Shown here piece after piece: positions 1 through 11,509 of a DNA stretch of 64,000 nucleotides; the stretch's first letter is position 1; every line of letters begins with the position of its first letter. Origin of the DNA: Euborellia annulipes (taxonomy: Eukaryota > Arthropoda > Insecta > Dermaptera > Anisolabididae); the NCBI GenBank assembly GCA_023213315.1, contig JAKCPI010009466.1, forward strand, positions 18,291 through 82,290, in the 5' to 3' direction. Position numbers and translations under genes: made by a program. The notes beneath the pieces were generated by a model, which was given only the letters and a program-made list of their open reading frames with translations, made no database searches and had not been told where the DNA came from.

Positions 1-619
1 CTTTTAATGAACTCGGGGACTGCCTGATGGACTCCTGTCGATGGTGATAATCATTTTTTTTGTGTATTCATTAGGAGAGGGGAAAACCCTTCATTAATAT
101 AATTTTTTTTTATGTCCAAATTAAAAATAATAAGGATATGTTGCTTTGTTAATATTAATTATCGCGGATATTATAAAGACACCTGGTGTGGGTATCTGAT
201 GTAATTAATTCATTCAATTTCATTGCAAATTGTTTTTTTTTTTTAGCAAAATTTTATTCTACCAAGAAGAAAATTCTAAACAGATTAATTTCTTAATTAC
301 ACGAGCTTCACTTGTTAGAGAAAGTAGAAAAATAAATTTTCAAAAGGGGGATTATGGAAGTTTTTAATTATAGACCACATTTTGTTATTAATTATTTATT
401 AAAAATATAAATACTGTACAACATTTTGACTGCTTATTCTGCAATCGTTTTGAAGTACTGTGATGTGGTGTTTTTATTTCAATTGCTGGAATTTCTTACT
501 AGTATTTTAAAACTTACTAGTTGAAATCATCTTTTTGGTTTAAATCGTCTTGAAAGTTAATTAAGAGAGTAGCTTATAATAAAAAGCCAGGCCTATTTTT
601 TTATTGATACAAATTCAAA
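1..619. other. AT-rich unique stretch
   Basis: Homopolymer-rich A/T sequence with no open frame, no terminal repeats and no RNA-like motif that I can recognise. Confidence 0.5.
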
Positions 620-660
620 CCAAGATGTTTCGGTCACATTTGACATCATCTTCGAAGCCA
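620..660 (-). ncRNA. Decayed hammerhead-ribozyme motif
   Basis: Read on the minus strand it has a GAAGA core half, a stem II made of GTCA and TGAC around a 4-nt loop, then CGAAACATC. The 5' core reads TTCGAAGA rather than CTGAAGA, and stem I does not pair well, so activity is unlikely. It belongs to the same motif class as the better copies near 12.2 kb and 4.0 kb. Confidence 0.4.
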
Positions 661-1395
661 AATCAAGGCCAATATGCTCTTTGAACGAATCTTGGGTAAT
701 TCATAAAATCTATAGGCTACTAGGGAATTCTCTGTCCATAGTAAATACATCCATTTATTGCAAACATTTCGGTCCCTCTACAGTGATATAGGATCCTAAA
801 GGATACGAAAACGACCAGACACGAAGTTCATGCGTTCTAAATTTTCTGTAGGCCTATTATTATAATGGAGGGATGGAGATCACATCACAGCCACAACTTC
901 AAGCAATTTCTGCATTATTTTATAATTTTGACAATCTCTCTCAAGTCAGGGCACTGATAATGTCCACTATTCAAAGATTCAAAATATTTACAATAAAATG
1001 ACTAAGTGAGAGGGAAGAGGAGGGTGGTTTTTTCTCCTTATCTTCCCAATCAATTCTCAGCTTTACACACTTCTCCTAATTTAGGAATTATCACAATATT
1101 ATTTATAATATCTCTCCATCTAAATATATGAGGAGTACCCGGAAAAAACCCGGATAAGTTCATTTTTGCTTGTTTGTATTTTTTGTTATCTGGTGGCAAA
1201 ACCGGAGTACTTGCTAGTTTCATGCTTTTTAAAAACGTGATAGGTTGAACAATATTCACATTTTAAGAAACACCGTACAATGGAATAACAAAATGTGAAC
1301 AATGGTCTGGTGAAAAAATGCAAAAAATTAACTTATCATGTTCTCTCCGTGTGCTCTTCATATTTTATAGAGAATTTATGGGTTAAAGTTTTCAT
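661..1395. other. AT-rich unique stretch with one TAGGCCTA site
   Basis: Nothing recognisable as a gene. The palindrome TAGGCCTA lies at 849-856. A short minus-strand open frame near 1050-1259 shows no family motif. Confidence 0.4.
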
Positions 1396-1447
1396 CGCCC
1401 TAGCTCTGAAGAGGGTCCCAAATGTGATCGAAATGTCAGCCCCGGTC
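1396..1447 (+). ncRNA. Hammerhead ribozyme candidate, type I
   Basis: The core CTGAAGA (1406-1412) is followed by a stem II that can form from GGTC and GATC, then GAAA (1430-1433) and TGTC. Predicted cleavage is after C1437. Stem III would be the minimal A-U/U-G pair. Stem I can pair GCT with AGC next to the core, only about 3 bp. AATAAA-like signals follow within 30 nt, as in the other copies. Such minimal hammerheads are known from Penelope-like elements and retrozymes; assigning this copy to either is inference. Confidence 0.55.
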
Positions 1448-1854
1448 TGAATTTTCAATAATAAAATAAACCATCTTTTTCCCTTATAAGTTTATGAAAT
1501 TTGAGTGTAATGATTTAATTTCATTTATTTGGTCTGGGTAAATAAATTCATCAGAAAAGAGAGTTATTTTAGTAAATAATTAAACTGACAGTGTGAAATT
1601 CAATTTTTATTTTGATGAGTTGATTTATCTCTCATTCAATAACACACCCACAGTATTTTTTATTTATAAATGAAAAAAAAAAAATAAGACAAAATTTAAA
1701 TAAATCGGTTGAAATGGATGTGCGGCGGAGGCAGGCAGGCAGGCAGGCAAAGATGGTACTTTGGCTTTGGTTTAAATAAATAAAAGAATCCATTTCCATC
1801 CATCGGGCAATGTGTATTCATGATGAAAAACAAATGACGGGTTTGGGGGGGGAC
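1448..1854. other. AT-rich stretch with (AGGC)n microsatellite
   Basis: No gene seen. A short tetranucleotide run of AGGC units lies at about 1731-1749, and an A-run precedes it near 1672-1684. Confidence 0.4.
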
Positions 1855-2105
1855 GAATGGCGCCATTAGAATCCGCAATTGAGGCCCGCAGGATTGCGGA
1901 TTGATCGGCATGCCGAGAGGCTAATCCTGGCCGTGGCCTACGGCGTCACGTCCTTCGCCATATTAAAAGAGATCCACCTCAATTGCTGGGAAAGGCGAGC
2001 CTCTAGAAAAGTGGCGCCCTGGAGATTAATTAGAAACCGGATACTAAACGAATATTTGTCAGGGAGAAATTTCGATTCGATTTTTGACTACAGAAGTGAC
2101 TAGAT
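1855..2105. other. GC-richer island, possible conserved non-coding element
   Basis: This block is clearly richer in G+C than its flanks. It contains homeodomain-type TAAT cores (GATTAATTAG near 2023-2032). A 74-codon plus-strand open frame covers most of it, but I recognise no domain and it has no convincing splice sites. I favour conserved non-coding DNA over a gene. Confidence 0.3.
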
Positions 2106-3179
2106 AAATAACAAAACAAGATTGAGATATGCATATTTACATATTTATGCTGGGACATGTTGATTTTATGATGGGCTCGGAAATAAAACCGCTACACGGT
2201 ATTATAATGAGTGAAACATAAATTTGATCTTGTACTCAGATTTTGAAATGTAAAAAATATAGCAATCAGTTATAAGAACATTTTTATTTAATTTCCTACT
2301 TGTAAGAAGCTATAAACTGAATGAACGAAATAATTTAAGCGACATTTTATTTTATGTACATGATAAAGTAGCTGAAACCAACATTAATATTCAAGAATAA
2401 AATTTGAATTAGACAATTGAGCCTATGGTTGAGGTTCAAGCTCGAATCCAATTTGAAATAAAATGTTGTTATAGGCCCAGCCTAACCATAAAGTATAACA
2501 TTTCATTTAATGGACGGCTATTGTGATGTTGGAAGTGTTTATAATATAGAAGAGGGAACCTCCTGACCTCCTGAGGTGAAGCCACGCATATTTAATAACC
2601 AAAATGAATTATTCTATTCTGTTCTATTCATTCGATCGGATTTAATGAAGTACAAATTTAGCCATCGAATTTAATTCCAATCATAAGAGCTTATAATCTC
2701 TTTTGTAAATATGTAAATAAATCTTTTTTTTTTTTTATTCTATTTCAATTGAATTTTTTATCAATATTATCTTAAAATTAATATCCCAATAAATATTTAA
2801 TAAAAAAAGGTTTTGTTATTTATTTATTTTTTTAATATAAAATTAAATTGAAATTAAAAAAAAAAAAAAAAACTCAGTTCAATTAAAATATACGAAATTA
2901 ATTCCTATATAATAAATGCAAAATTTAAAAAAAAATATTGAGATAAAAAAAAATGAATTGTTTGATTTGCAAAAGGCATTTATTCAAGATCGAAATCTGT
3001 TTTCGAATCAATCAATAAATTGCCAAGAAAATAATAGAGGGGTATAAGGTGAAACAAAAATTGATTCCAGTAGAGGACTGGGATGATTATGAATTTTAAA
3101 AATAAAACAATATTTTTTTTGTGAGAATATTTATTTTGATGGATCCCGGCAAATGTCCATTGACTTTGCTTTTTTTTTC
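2106..3179. other. AT-rich unique stretch
   Basis: Long A and T runs, no terminal repeats, no open frame with coding character. Confidence 0.5.
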
Positions 3180-3383
3180 CAGGGACGGTTCTAGGAGATT
3201 TCTTAGGAGGGGCAAAGCTTAATTTACCACCCCCTCCTTAACAATATTATAAAATACCTAAAGGCGTTCGTCCCCTCCCCTCCCCCTCCATAATGCAGTC
3301 ACAGTAACTAAGCCAAATTGATTTTAAAATTTTCTCGTCTCTAGAATTTTGCCGCCATAGGACTCACCATAAATCCACCACTG
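3180..3383. mobile_element. Possible small hAT-like element
   Basis: The left boundary reads CAGGGACGGTTCTAGG and the right boundary, reverse-complemented, reads CAGTGGTGGATTTATGG. Both resemble hAT termini, but the two ends match only partly and I see no 8-bp target-site duplication. It may be a diverged or composite copy. Confidence 0.25.
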
Positions 3384-3966
3384 CCACGAATTATGGTATT
3401 TCTTGTTTCTTAGAGAGGGTGGGAATTTTATTATGCATAATCAAGTTAAATAGAATTTGTCAATTTCTCGGATTCCTTTGATTGCGGTATGTTCACTTTT
3501 CAAACGTTTCTTGATAACTAATTAAATTTTGATTTTGTGAACTACTTTTCCTATTTTGCCGTCTCTTGATACATACTGTCCGGGGCACATGCCACCCCCC
3601 CCCCCCTAATTCGGGCTCTGCTCTTTCCACCGAGATCTGAGGGCACGGAGGTCACTTGATCCACCAACAGAAAAGTAAATATAGGCCTACTCAAAAAATA
3701 TGCTTAAAAAAATCTTTGACGTTAAATCCGAACCTAGGTAAATAATTTAATAATTTAATATAAAACTTTATAGAGTACTTAGTAGACAATTTGTGGGAAA
3801 TAATTACAGAAAACACTATATAAGTCTGTAATTTGGGCTGATGGAAGCCAACCAATTATTCAAGTGTTTTAAATTTATTCTCATACTAGCTTATTTAAAA
3901 TAAAAATTCATTTCGATATTAAAAAATTTAAAAAGATGTCGATGAGAGAATTGGCTGTTCAATGAT
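3384..3966. other. AT-rich stretch with a poly-C run
   Basis: No gene seen. A C homopolymer at about 3594-3606 is followed by a sequence resembling a hAT end, without a partner. TAGGCCTA occurs at 3682-3689. Confidence 0.4.
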
Positions 3967-4150
3967 TAGAATAATACAAAGGAAGAGAGGATGTCAGCAA
4001 AACAGGCGAGCCTCCCAGAAGACGTTTCGGCTTTAAGAACTGATGATGGCATTAGGTAATTAAAGCCGAAACGTCTTCTGAGATGGAGATGTTTATTTGA
4101 TAGGGGCTCTCCTGTTTGGCTGATATCCTCTTTTCCTTCGTATTAATCTA
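3967..4150. repeat. Foldback element carrying a hammerhead ribozyme
   Basis: The left arm (about 3967-4036) is the near reverse complement of the right arm (about 4061-4150), with small indels. Both arms carry the GACGTTTCGGC / GCCGAAACGTC block. Only the plus strand of the right half has the second hammerhead core segment. The arrangement recurs near 11.5, 12.0, 46.9 and 53.6 kb, suggesting one mobile family with inverted ends. Confidence 0.75.
4035..4081 (+). ncRNA. Hammerhead ribozyme candidate, type I
   Basis: The core CTGATGA (4040-4046) is followed by stem II GGC (4048-4050) pairing GCC (4065-4067) over a 14-nt loop, then GAAAC and GTC. Predicted cleavage is after C4075. Stem III is the self-complementary ACGT, which favours dimeric folding in known minimal hammerheads. 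Stem I pairs AGAA (4036-4039) with TTCT (4076-4079). All core positions fit the consensus CUGANGA...GAAA...NUH. Confidence 0.7.
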
Positions 4151-4699
4151 AAATTTAAAAATCCATACATTTGATGGATCCCTGATGCTGTGCATCGCTT
4201 GTATCGGGCGTTGGGTAGACCCTGAAAACTTCACTATGAAATGGTTATTTGGGTTGCTATCTCTTCAGAAACCAAAAATGACGGAATTTATGTAATCCAT
4301 GGTTGGCTAAGAGGAGTGATTAGCACGATCACAATATATGGCTCAAAAAATTACTTCACGGATCTTATAATTGTTTGGAGATATTGAAATAGACGAGTAA
4401 TTTGGAATTTTTTTTATTTCAACGAATGAATACAAACATCGACATAAATTATCTTCCTCACCGATGTTCTTGTTTTGGAGTGTGTATTAAGTTCAACAAA
4501 ACCAGACTATAAATATAAAATATATAACAACAAAAATTAAATAAATGATCATAAAATATGAAAGATAAGAGTATAAAATTTTAGTCTACTAAATTTCACT
4601 GTTTATATATTTTATCATAGGAAAACATGTCTAAAATTTGAAGAAGCAACGCACCGAATGTTTCATTTGTATCTCAGATACGAATGCATGTTAATGAGC
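4151..4699. other. AT-rich unique stretch
   Basis: No supported feature. Confidence 0.4.
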
Positions 4700-5115
4700 A
4701 GGGCGTCGTCTTATTTAAAAAAAAAATGCCTCCTGCTGTTGGTGACTTTGTGGTCGAATGGTTCTCCGGGTGCAAATCAAGAGAGAGAGAAATCCGGAGT
4801 CTGTAGGCGCGAATCAATGTATCCCGGGGAGAGGGCGCATATCTACTTTGTAGAACACCTGTTCCCGATCCCGGAGCACAGGCTCGATTCCCGTGGGAGA
4901 CATCTGTCTGCGGACACCCAGCCCAGAGAAAACCCGACCACGAATCACCACTCAACGAAACACATGTATTATGTAAACGATTGCATTGGGAGAAATGTTA
5001 TTTTGACGTTTTCAAGATAGATCGCTGCGTTGCTCGAATTCGAGCTGCGACGCCGTGTTTTCCGTTACCTGTAAAATATATACGCATCTCCTCGGGGGTT
5101 TGTCTCGCTGACAAC
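4700..5115. other. GC-richer island with tRNA B-box-like sequence
   Basis: Richer in G+C than its flanks. A B-box-like GGCTCGATTCCCG at about 4881-4893 could be the remnant of a tRNA-derived SINE. Open frames of 120 codons (plus, 4658-5020) and 93 codons (minus, 4674-4955) overlap on opposite strands. Neither shows a domain I recognise, so I treat neither as a gene. Confidence 0.3.
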
Positions 5116-5870
5116 GATAACTATATTAAGATATTTATAGAAGAAGAAGTAAACATATTTCTTATTTATCTATTACTCACGTTAATATTTTTTTGAAGTA
5201 TATTTTAATAACTCTACATATCGAATAGATTGGATTTTTAAATTTACCCGCCAATCATAGTTTGAGTAGGTAAAATTAATGTAATCGTAAAAAAAAATCA
5301 AAATTGAACTGAAGCTGCCCCAGAATTCCTTTAAGTAGTTTTTGAAATGGTGGCTGTGTGTCTGTGGTAATTTTTTGGGTTAACGAAAACAAAAACTGTT
5401 CAATTGTTTTGAAATTTTGGATCCATAAACGAGAAGTATAAAGGCCAAGAACTGAAAAGCTTTTGGTAAACATCGGATCATAAGAGGGAGGGGGGGGGGC
5501 GGAAACTAGAATTTCTTCCGAGTAAAATAATATATAATATTAGAATCTAAATTTGTTATAAGTATGTTAAAAAATTATTTAAATTCGATTGAAAATTTTT
5601 GGCATGTTTCAAAGTTATAGCATTTTCCGGGCATGCCCATATAAATATTTAAAAAAATACTCCAAGAATTAAACAATCCCTTCTATAAATATAATTAATA
5701 TTTTTGTAGGTAAGATTTAATTTTCATATTTTTCTTCTTCATGAACATTCGAAGAAAATAGAGGCGAAATTTTACCAGCTAAAATTCCATTCTGTGGTTT
5801 GGTGTGTAATTCTCACCTTCAAAATTGAGTTTAAATTAGAAAATATTGAATACAATTTATTTAGAAAATT
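5116..5870. other. AT-rich unique stretch with a poly-G run
   Basis: No gene seen. A G-run lies at about 5490-5499. Confidence 0.4.
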
Positions 5871-5980
5871 TAACAAACCTCAATTTAGGAGTTTATAGGC
5901 CTACATAAAAATTTACAAAATAGCCGAAGTTTGATTATCAAGTGGGGCTGCAAAATTAAGAGATTTGTTAAATTTTCTAA
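5871..5980. repeat. Small foldback (110 bp)
   Basis: The 21-bp arm at 5871-5891 is the reverse complement of 5960-5980 with one mismatch, around a spacer of about 68 nt that includes TAGGCCTA (5896-5903). It could be a tiny MITE relic; no clear flanking duplication was seen. Confidence 0.6.
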
Positions 5981-7324
5981 AAAATTTTCAAGTTTAATGC
6001 TTTTGCACTTAGGGATCTCAAAAGAGTTCGTGATTTCAAAATTTTTAATCAAATTCTTTAATTAATTAATTTAAATTGTTTAATTTTTTTTTAGGATGTA
6101 AGATAGAGAGCATTAAAAAAAAAATAATTCTGTCAAGCTGAAAGATCAAAAATAAATAAATAAATAAAAACAAACTTGAATCTGTTCCGTAATGCGATTT
6201 TTTTTTTATTTGAGACTGAAATATTTTTTTTTCCTTCTCTTACACGGCCATTTTGCCAGTTCTGGGTTAGAATGAAATATATTTAGATCTAAATTTGGCT
6301 AAAAAGGGATTTTTCCTTATTACCCCACATCCACCTTTAACCCTTGATAATCTTATTGATTTAATTTATTTTTGGAGAAATTATTTAGTTTAAATATAAA
6401 AGCCTAAAAAAGGAATAAAATTTCCATTAAAAGATGAGAGAAAAAAAAATAAAATAAAATGAAGTGAATTAAATAAAATAGATAAGATGGGCCTATTCAT
6501 CTTAGAAATTTATTATTTTCCCAACTGTTGAATTAGAAAATGGAAGTCGTCAGGTGGGTTCTTTTTGTCCGCACGTAATTCAGTCATTCATCCTCTAAAG
6601 GTCTTCCTATTCTTCGTAAACTAACCACCATGAAACATATATTTGACATGATGTCATATTCACACATAAATCTGTATATTTACTGGCAGTATCAACCACT
6701 ATAAGACCACACACATTGTTTATTGCAAACAACATCTGTTTACTATTGACTTACAGAGTATTTGGCAGGCATTGATATTTCCAATGCGTTGGTCATCCAT
6801 CTTAGGACCAGGTCAAAAGAGAGAATGGCATTTTGCCCCCTGATATATGTGACCCCAACCCCAGGTCGATGGACCGATCTGAGAGTGAAGAGGATGACAC
6901 TCGGAAATTATAAACAAAAGCATTTGACGCCCTGAGGGTCCTTCAGGCCAAGAGTTTTTTTTCTCACTCTTTTTTTTCTGTTTTTGCAAATATAGGACAA
7001 GTGTTCATTTATATAGGGTAATAATATCAGTCATCATTTCAACTTTTACTTGGGACGGGGGGGGGGGGGCAAACTTTATTTTTTCTTAAAAATAGGTAGA
7101 ACATCTCAAATTAAGACAAAAGATATTTAATTTAATTAAATTTTTTCCTAGTCATAGATATATTTTGAAATATTTTATTTAAGAATAATATAAAATTTAA
7201 AAAAATCAGAGCCCCCAAATGACACTTCTTATATCAGCACATAACAAAGAAGATAATTAAATCACAGAATTAGTATTAGATTTTGAGGTCTCTGAGTCTA
7301 AAAAAATGGCTCCCGCAAAATTGT
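5981..7324. other. AT-rich unique stretch
   Basis: No gene or element recognised. Poly-G at about 7058-7069. Confidence 0.4.
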
Positions 7325-7660
7325 CGGTCTGTGTTCAATTTAAAGCATGAAGGAATTGAGCTACGAGGTTGAAATTTTATATTTAAGTTAGACACCCGCC
7401 TGAGGCAAAAAATAAACTTTTGGACAAAATCGGCCAAAAAGTACCAGTACTTTACTGATGTACTTTTTCAGTTTTTTTTTAAATTTTCTCAAAATTCGCT
7501 CCAACGATTTTGTTTAAAATTCATAAATCAATTATTTTTTAGATGCTCTTTAAAATGTATATTCTCATTTTGCCATTGAAATCTTCTGAAGACTACTTTA
7601 CTCTTGTACTTCATAGGAAAGATAGGAGAAATGGTTTGCCTTGGTAGCAAAATATTCGAA
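7325..7660 (-). repeat. Diverged fragment of the two-hairpin repeat family
   Basis: Read on the minus strand, this matches the body of the 8.8-10.6 kb units: a block ending in TACAAGAGTAAAGTAGTCTT, the CAAAATGAGAATATACATTT block, the paired GTACATCAGTAAAGTAC motif and the GAGCTCAATTCCTTCAT-like block. It lacks the (CA)n tract and the terminal 3' hairpin, so it is a truncated inverted copy. Confidence 0.7.
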
Positions 7661-7860
7661 ACCGACCGAATTTTAGGTTACGGTTTTGGCTAGTTTCGAC
7701 CAAAAATCCTGGTTTTCGGCTTCGGTCAAAAACCAGCCGAAACTTGAGTTTGAAAAGATAGGATGAGATTCGTATACTAAAGCGGTTACGGTTTCGGCGG
7801 AACTAAAATGAAAGCAGAAACTCGGTTTCTGCTGAAAATAATGCTCCAGACCCTGCACTA
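7661..7860. repeat. GAAACCG-rich imperfect repeat block
   Basis: Repeated GGTTTCGGC, GGTTACGG and GGTTTTCGGC words occur on both strands. Such words are common inside some hAT elements, but no terminal inverted repeat was identified. A minus-strand open frame of 86 codons (7673-7933) runs through it and shows no recognisable domain. Confidence 0.35.
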
Positions 7861-7997
7861 GCTTAATCAGACAATGATGTAAAAATCTTGATTCATTCTT
7901 ATGCTTTACTAAAACAATTTGATTGACACGCAAATTTTATTAAAAAAAAACAAATTTATTTTTATTCAAATCTTTATATGGTAAAATATAATAAAAA

Positions 7998-8343
7998 AAT
8001 CTGGTGTGACTGGCGCACAGCACACAACTTTCTCTTACCCTTCGGTAAGAAAGTTGCGCACTGTGCTGGTCACACCAGATTTTTTGTGTCGAGATATATT
8101 TAGTTTCCGATAGCACCTTAGTTTCAAACTTGGATTTTAAATGTTGACTGCTTCAAATAAACTATGGTTATTTTTCAAAATTTTAATCTCATATTTGGAC
8201 ATTTTATACACAATATAGAATCGTAAATAAATACAAAATTTCATAAGAATTGGAAAAAAAAATTTTAAATGCCTAAAAAGTTCTAAAGGGGACCCCCTTT
8301 TGAATCGAAATTAACATACAAATCCCTATAGGAAATTAACATT
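7998..8343 (+). repeat. Two-hairpin repeat family, 5' unit, tandem copy 1
   Basis: The unit begins with an 80-bp hairpin (8000-8080): TCTGGTGTGAC pairs with GTCACACCAGA, and an inner ACTTTCTCTTACC-like arm pairs with GGTAAGAAAGT. It continues with about 260 bp of AT-rich body that is nearly identical to the next unit. The two units lie head to tail. Confidence 0.85.
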
Positions 8344-8358
8344 GTTTCTATGCGAAGA

Positions 8359-8705
8359 AAATCTGGTGTGACTGGCGCACAGCACACAACTTTCTCTTAC
8401 CCTTCGGTAAGAGAAAGTTGCGCACTGTGCTGGTCACACCAGATTTTTTGTGTCGAGATATATTTAGTTTCCCATAGCACCTTAGTTTCAAACTTGCATT
8501 TTAAATGTTGACTGCTTCAAATAAACTATGATTATTTTTCAAAATTTTAATCTCATATTTGGACATTTTATACACAATAGAGAATCGTAAATAAATACAA
8601 AATTTCATAAGAATTGGAAAAAAAATTTTAAATGCCTAAAAGTTTCAAAGGGGACCCCCTTTTGAATCGAAATTAACATACAAATCCCTATAGGAAATTA
8701 ACATT
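8359..8705 (+). repeat. Two-hairpin repeat family, 5' unit, tandem copy 2
   Basis: Head-to-tail duplicate of the previous 346-bp unit, by eye more than 95% identical, with the 5' hairpin at 8361-8444. The near identity points to a recent tandem duplication or to array amplification. Confidence 0.85.
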
Positions 8706-8709
8706 AGGC

Positions 8710-9193
8710 CTATGAGAGAAGGCGGAGAGACAGGCGATAATGTTTGCAAGTGAGAGAGAGAGAGAATATATGTTTTCTCCTAAGCAATTAAAGACACAAA
8801 TAAATGGGAATTTAAATAATAATTGATTTTTAATCTAATAAAAAGAAAAAGATTTAAATTCCGTTACCATGGCAACCATTTCTATCTTTCCTATGAAGAA
8901 CAAGAGTAAAGTGGTCTTCAGAAGATTTCAACGGCAAAATGAGAATATACATTTTAAAGAGCATCTAAAAAATAATTGATTTTTGAATTTTAAAAAAATC
9001 CTTGGAGGGAATTTTGAGAAAATCGAAAAAAACTGAAAAAGTACATCAGTAAAGTACTAGTACTTTTTGGCCGATTTTGTTCAAAAGCTTATTTTGAGCG
9101 TGTGGGAAGGTACCTAAGTTAAATATAAAATTTCAATCCGGTAGCTCAATTCCTTCATGCTAAAAATCTGTCCACACATACAGACACAGCACG

Positions 9194-9236
<43 letters not shown>

Positions 9237-9374
9237 CAATTTGCGGGACCCACTTTTTTGGACTCAGGGGACCTCAAAACATGTATATCCATCAAAATCT
9301 CGACATCGAATTTTTGACATGATCGCAATACTTTCTCTCCTATATATTTCATATATAGGCTAAGAGAAAGTAAT
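8710..9374 (+). repeat. Two-hairpin repeat family, 3' unit A
   Basis: The body carries blocks shared by all units: ACCATGGCAACC, AGAGCATCTAAAAAATAATT and GTACATCAGTAAAGTACTAG. A (CA)n tract follows, then CGACATCGAATTTTTGACAT and a terminal hairpin in which ACTTTCTCT pairs with AGAGAAAGT. The open frames here that translate to poly-Cys/Val come from the CA tract and are not genes. Confidence 0.85.
9190..9233. repeat. (CA)n microsatellite in unit A
   Basis: About 20 CA repeats inside the repeat unit, at the same position as shorter tracts in units B and C. This shows length change after the unit amplified. Confidence 0.9.
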
Positions 9375-10047
9375 AAGGTGGAAAGGGAATTTAAAAAGAG
9401 TAGAGAGACAGGCGATAATGTTTGCAAGTGAGAGAGAGACATATATGTTTTCTTTGAAACAATTAAAGACACAAATAAATTTAAAAAAAATGGGAATTTA
9501 AATAATAATTGATTTTTAATCTAATAAAAAGAAAAGATTTAAATTCCGTTACCATGGCAACCATTTCTATCTTTCCTATGAAGAACAAGAGTAAAGTGGT
9601 CTTCAGAAGATTTCAACGGCAAAATGAGAATATACATTTTAAAGAGCATCTAAAAAATAATTGATTTTTGAATTTTAAAAAAAATCCTTGGAGGGAATTT
9701 TGAGAAAATCGAAAAAACTGAAAAAGTACATCAGTAAAGTACTAGTACTTTTTGGCCGATTTTGTTCAAAAGCTTATTTTGAGCGTGTGGAAGGTACCTA
9801 AGTTAAATATAAAATTTCAATCCGGTAGCTCAATTCCTTCATGCTAAAAATCTGTCCACACATACAGACACACGCACGCACCCACACACACACACACACA
9901 CACACAGACCAATTTGCGGGACCCACTTTTTTGGACTCAGGGGACCTCAAAACATGTATATCCATCAAAATCTCGACATCGAATTTTTGACATGATCGCA
10001 ATACTTTCTCTCCTATATATTTCATATATAGGCTAAGAGAAAGTAAA
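9375..10047 (+). repeat. Two-hairpin repeat family, 3' unit B
   Basis: Near-identical to unit A in the same order, with a (CA)n tract at about 9880-9906 and the 3' hairpin at about 10002-10044. The leading block of about 100 bp (ACAGGCGATAATGTTTGCAA and following) is shared with unit A. Confidence 0.85.
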
Positions 10048-10436
10048 AATGGGAATTTAAATAATAATTGATTTTTAATCTAATAAAAAGAAAAAGATTT
10101 AAATTCCGTTACCATGGCAACCATTTCTATCTTTCCTATGAAGAACAAGAGAAAGTGGTCTTCAGAAGATTTCAACGGCAAAATGAGAATATACATTTTA
10201 AAGAGCATCTAAAAAATAATTGATTTTTGAATTTAAAAAAAATCCTTGGAGGGAATTTTGAGAAAATCGAAAAAACTGAAAAAGTACATCAGTAAAGTAC
10301 TAGTACTTTTTGGCCGATTTTGTTCAAAAGCTTATTTTGAGCGTGTGGGAAGGTACCTAAGTTAAATATAAAATTTCAATCCGGTAGCTCAATTCCTTCA
10401 TGCTAAAAATCTGTCCACACATACAGACACACCACG

Positions 10437-10471
<35 letters not shown>

Positions 10472-10612
10472 CAATTTGCGGGACCCACTTTTTGGACTCA
10501 GGGGACCTCAAAACATGTATATCCATCAAAATCTCGACATCGAATTTTTGACATGATCGCAATACTTTCTCTCCTATATATTTCATATATAGGCTAAGAG
10601 AAAGTAAAAAGT
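10048..10612 (+). repeat. Two-hairpin repeat family, 3' unit C
   Basis: Third head-to-tail copy. It lacks the leading block of about 100 bp seen in units A and B. (CA)n at about 10438-10467; 3' hairpin at about 10564-10606, followed by AAAAGTAAAA where the array stops. Confidence 0.85.
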
Positions 10613-11133
10613 AAAAATGAGAATTGTATTGTAGATTAGGACCAAAAATAAATTTTATTTTTCACGAAATTTTATCTAGTAATAAATTTTATAAAAGTAA
10701 ATTTAGCTTATAGGCCTATCTAGTAATAAACAGAGAAAAATAATATTTTTTGCTGAATAAAATATTTTTACTTTGCTTATTTAATTGCAATTAATTGAAG
10801 TGAAGGAGATATTTTCTGATTTTATGCTGGCGGAATAAATAACGATAAAAAATTTGATCCAATAAATATTAAAATACTTTTTAGTAAAATTAGTATACAT
10901 ATAAAATTTATTGAATATTTTTTTTTTTTTTTTTTTATTAATAAATGATCGCGTGACAGAGAGAGTCAAGAACGAGTGAATTTTTGTTTTTATATATTAA
11001 TATTTTATAGAAAAAGAAATATTTAATATTAAGAATTATCCTCTGATAAATTATGATCGTTAGGGTTAAAAAGGAAGGCTATCTTGGGGTTTTTAACATT
11101 TTCGAATGAAGAAGTAGAAAAGAGAAAACTGAG
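10613..11133. other. AT-rich unique stretch
   Basis: No feature besides a T-run near 10919-10936 and TAGGCCTA at 10711-10718. Confidence 0.4.
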
Positions 11134-11220
11134 CAGTGGCGGATTAAAGTCGTCTGGGGCCTCTCGGCACTTTATGCTTGGGGACCACCCCCCCCCCCTG
11201 ATATTCTATATTCAATTATT
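11134..11220 (+). mobile_element. Orphan hAT-like end
   Basis: CAGTGGCGGATTAAAG followed by a GGGGCC block and a C-run resembles the left end of the hAT element at 21197. I see no matching right end or 8-bp duplication nearby, so it is probably a truncated copy. Confidence 0.35.
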
Positions 11221-11509
11221 TTTTGTTCTACCCATTATCACTACCCATTTAAAATTAGAAAAAATAAAAATAAAAGAAAATTGGCAAATTGTACTTTATT
11301 TTTAAATGGACCTACAGCAGTGGTTTCCAAACTTTTTGTTACAACGCCTCCCTAAAAAATATATAATCATATGACGCCTCCCACCCCTCCTCATTTTGTA
11401 AAATAATACAAAAATAAACATTTTTTAATACTAAAAAAATATAAATTTATATTAAGGAGGAGTAAAAAAAAATCCAAGACATGCAGCCAAATTATAAATA
11501 TTTCTTTTA

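Noticed and set aside
3578..3625. Second hAT end after the poly-C run
   Set aside because: The reverse complement of the region resembles a hAT end, but no partner end or 8-bp duplication could be matched.
4658..5020. 120-codon plus-strand and 93-codon minus-strand frames
   Set aside because: They overlap on opposite strands, have no recognisable domain and no splice context. GC-rich islands yield such frames by chance.
9155..10597. Six open frames rich in Val/Cys or His/Thr in the 9.1-10.6 kb array
   Set aside because: They are read through (CA)n microsatellites of the repeat units and recur because the units are duplicated. The conserved stretch FDVEILMDIHVLRSPESKK is just the translated repeat, on both strands.
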